Below are positions 28,470-28,470 of a DNA stretch of 28,470 nt, piece by piece. Under the pieces are notes generated by a model, which worked only from the letters and a program-made list of their open reading frames with translations, had not been told where the DNA came from and ran no database searches. Source of the stretch: a virus. Every line of letters begins with the position of its first letter. Position 1 is the first letter of the stretch. The translations under genes were made by a program, and so were the position numbers. Location: positions 1 to 28,470 of the IMG/VR virus record IMGVR_UViG_3300047550_003625, one strand, 5' to 3'.

Positions 28470-28470
28470 C

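Overview
This window looks like part of a tailed-phage (Caudoviricetes) genome, probably podovirus-like and from an aquatic or metagenomic source. It contains a complete phage replication set, a run of virion genes and a lysis pair. I see no ribosomal, tRNA or central-metabolism genes. Gene density is very high: no gene-free stretch exceeds about 110 bases, and many neighbours overlap by 4 bases. Several small proteins resemble families I associate with phages of Burkholderiales, so a betaproteobacterial host is a tentative guess. Terminase, portal and major capsid genes are absent, so both ends are probably cut from a longer genome.

Most genes lie on the minus strand and read right to left. 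In that direction the right end carries lysis (a partial holin-like membrane protein, then a GH24 endolysin at 27778-28248). Next come tail and virion genes: a gp10-like stabilization protein, a C1q/jelly-roll-like protein, a small beta protein, and four large low-complexity virion proteins between 14688 and 24773. A plus-strand island follows at 12587-14724 (SNF2-type helicase and Cas4/RecB-type nuclease). It is divergent from a minus-strand replication block at 5637-12507: two conserved early proteins, a probable ssDNA-binding protein, an AEP-type primase, a UvrD-like SF1 helicase and a family A DNA polymerase. A strong intrinsic terminator follows the polymerase. From 5552 down to 1731 there are thirteen small minus-strand genes, including a DUF3310 protein, an RHH-like protein and a 51-residue membrane protein. 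A second plus-strand island at 564-1696 holds an HTH-metallophosphoesterase and a small acidic protein. A minus-strand winged-helix gene at 151-492 and the first 15 codons of another gene finish the left end.

The replication genes make a coherent set: primase to prime, SF1 and SNF2-type helicases to unwind or remodel, SSB-like protein to protect single strands, PolA with an intact 3'-5' exonuclease to copy, and a RecB/Cas4-type exonuclease for recombination or end processing. The polymerase has Leu where E. coli Pol I has Phe762. Translation signals are stereotyped: the leader GAAAGGAGAAA precedes five genes, and seven genes appear to use GTG or TTG starts.

I did not find a defence or mobile system that I would call new. 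The most unusual observations are a replication-block gene that overlaps the helicase gene by about 270 bases in another frame, an 8-bp tandem repeat that ends a gene in any frame, a small membrane-protein gene whose 3' end is the opposite operon's terminator, an over-represented octamer (GGCCCGTG), and an identical octapeptide shared by two virion proteins.
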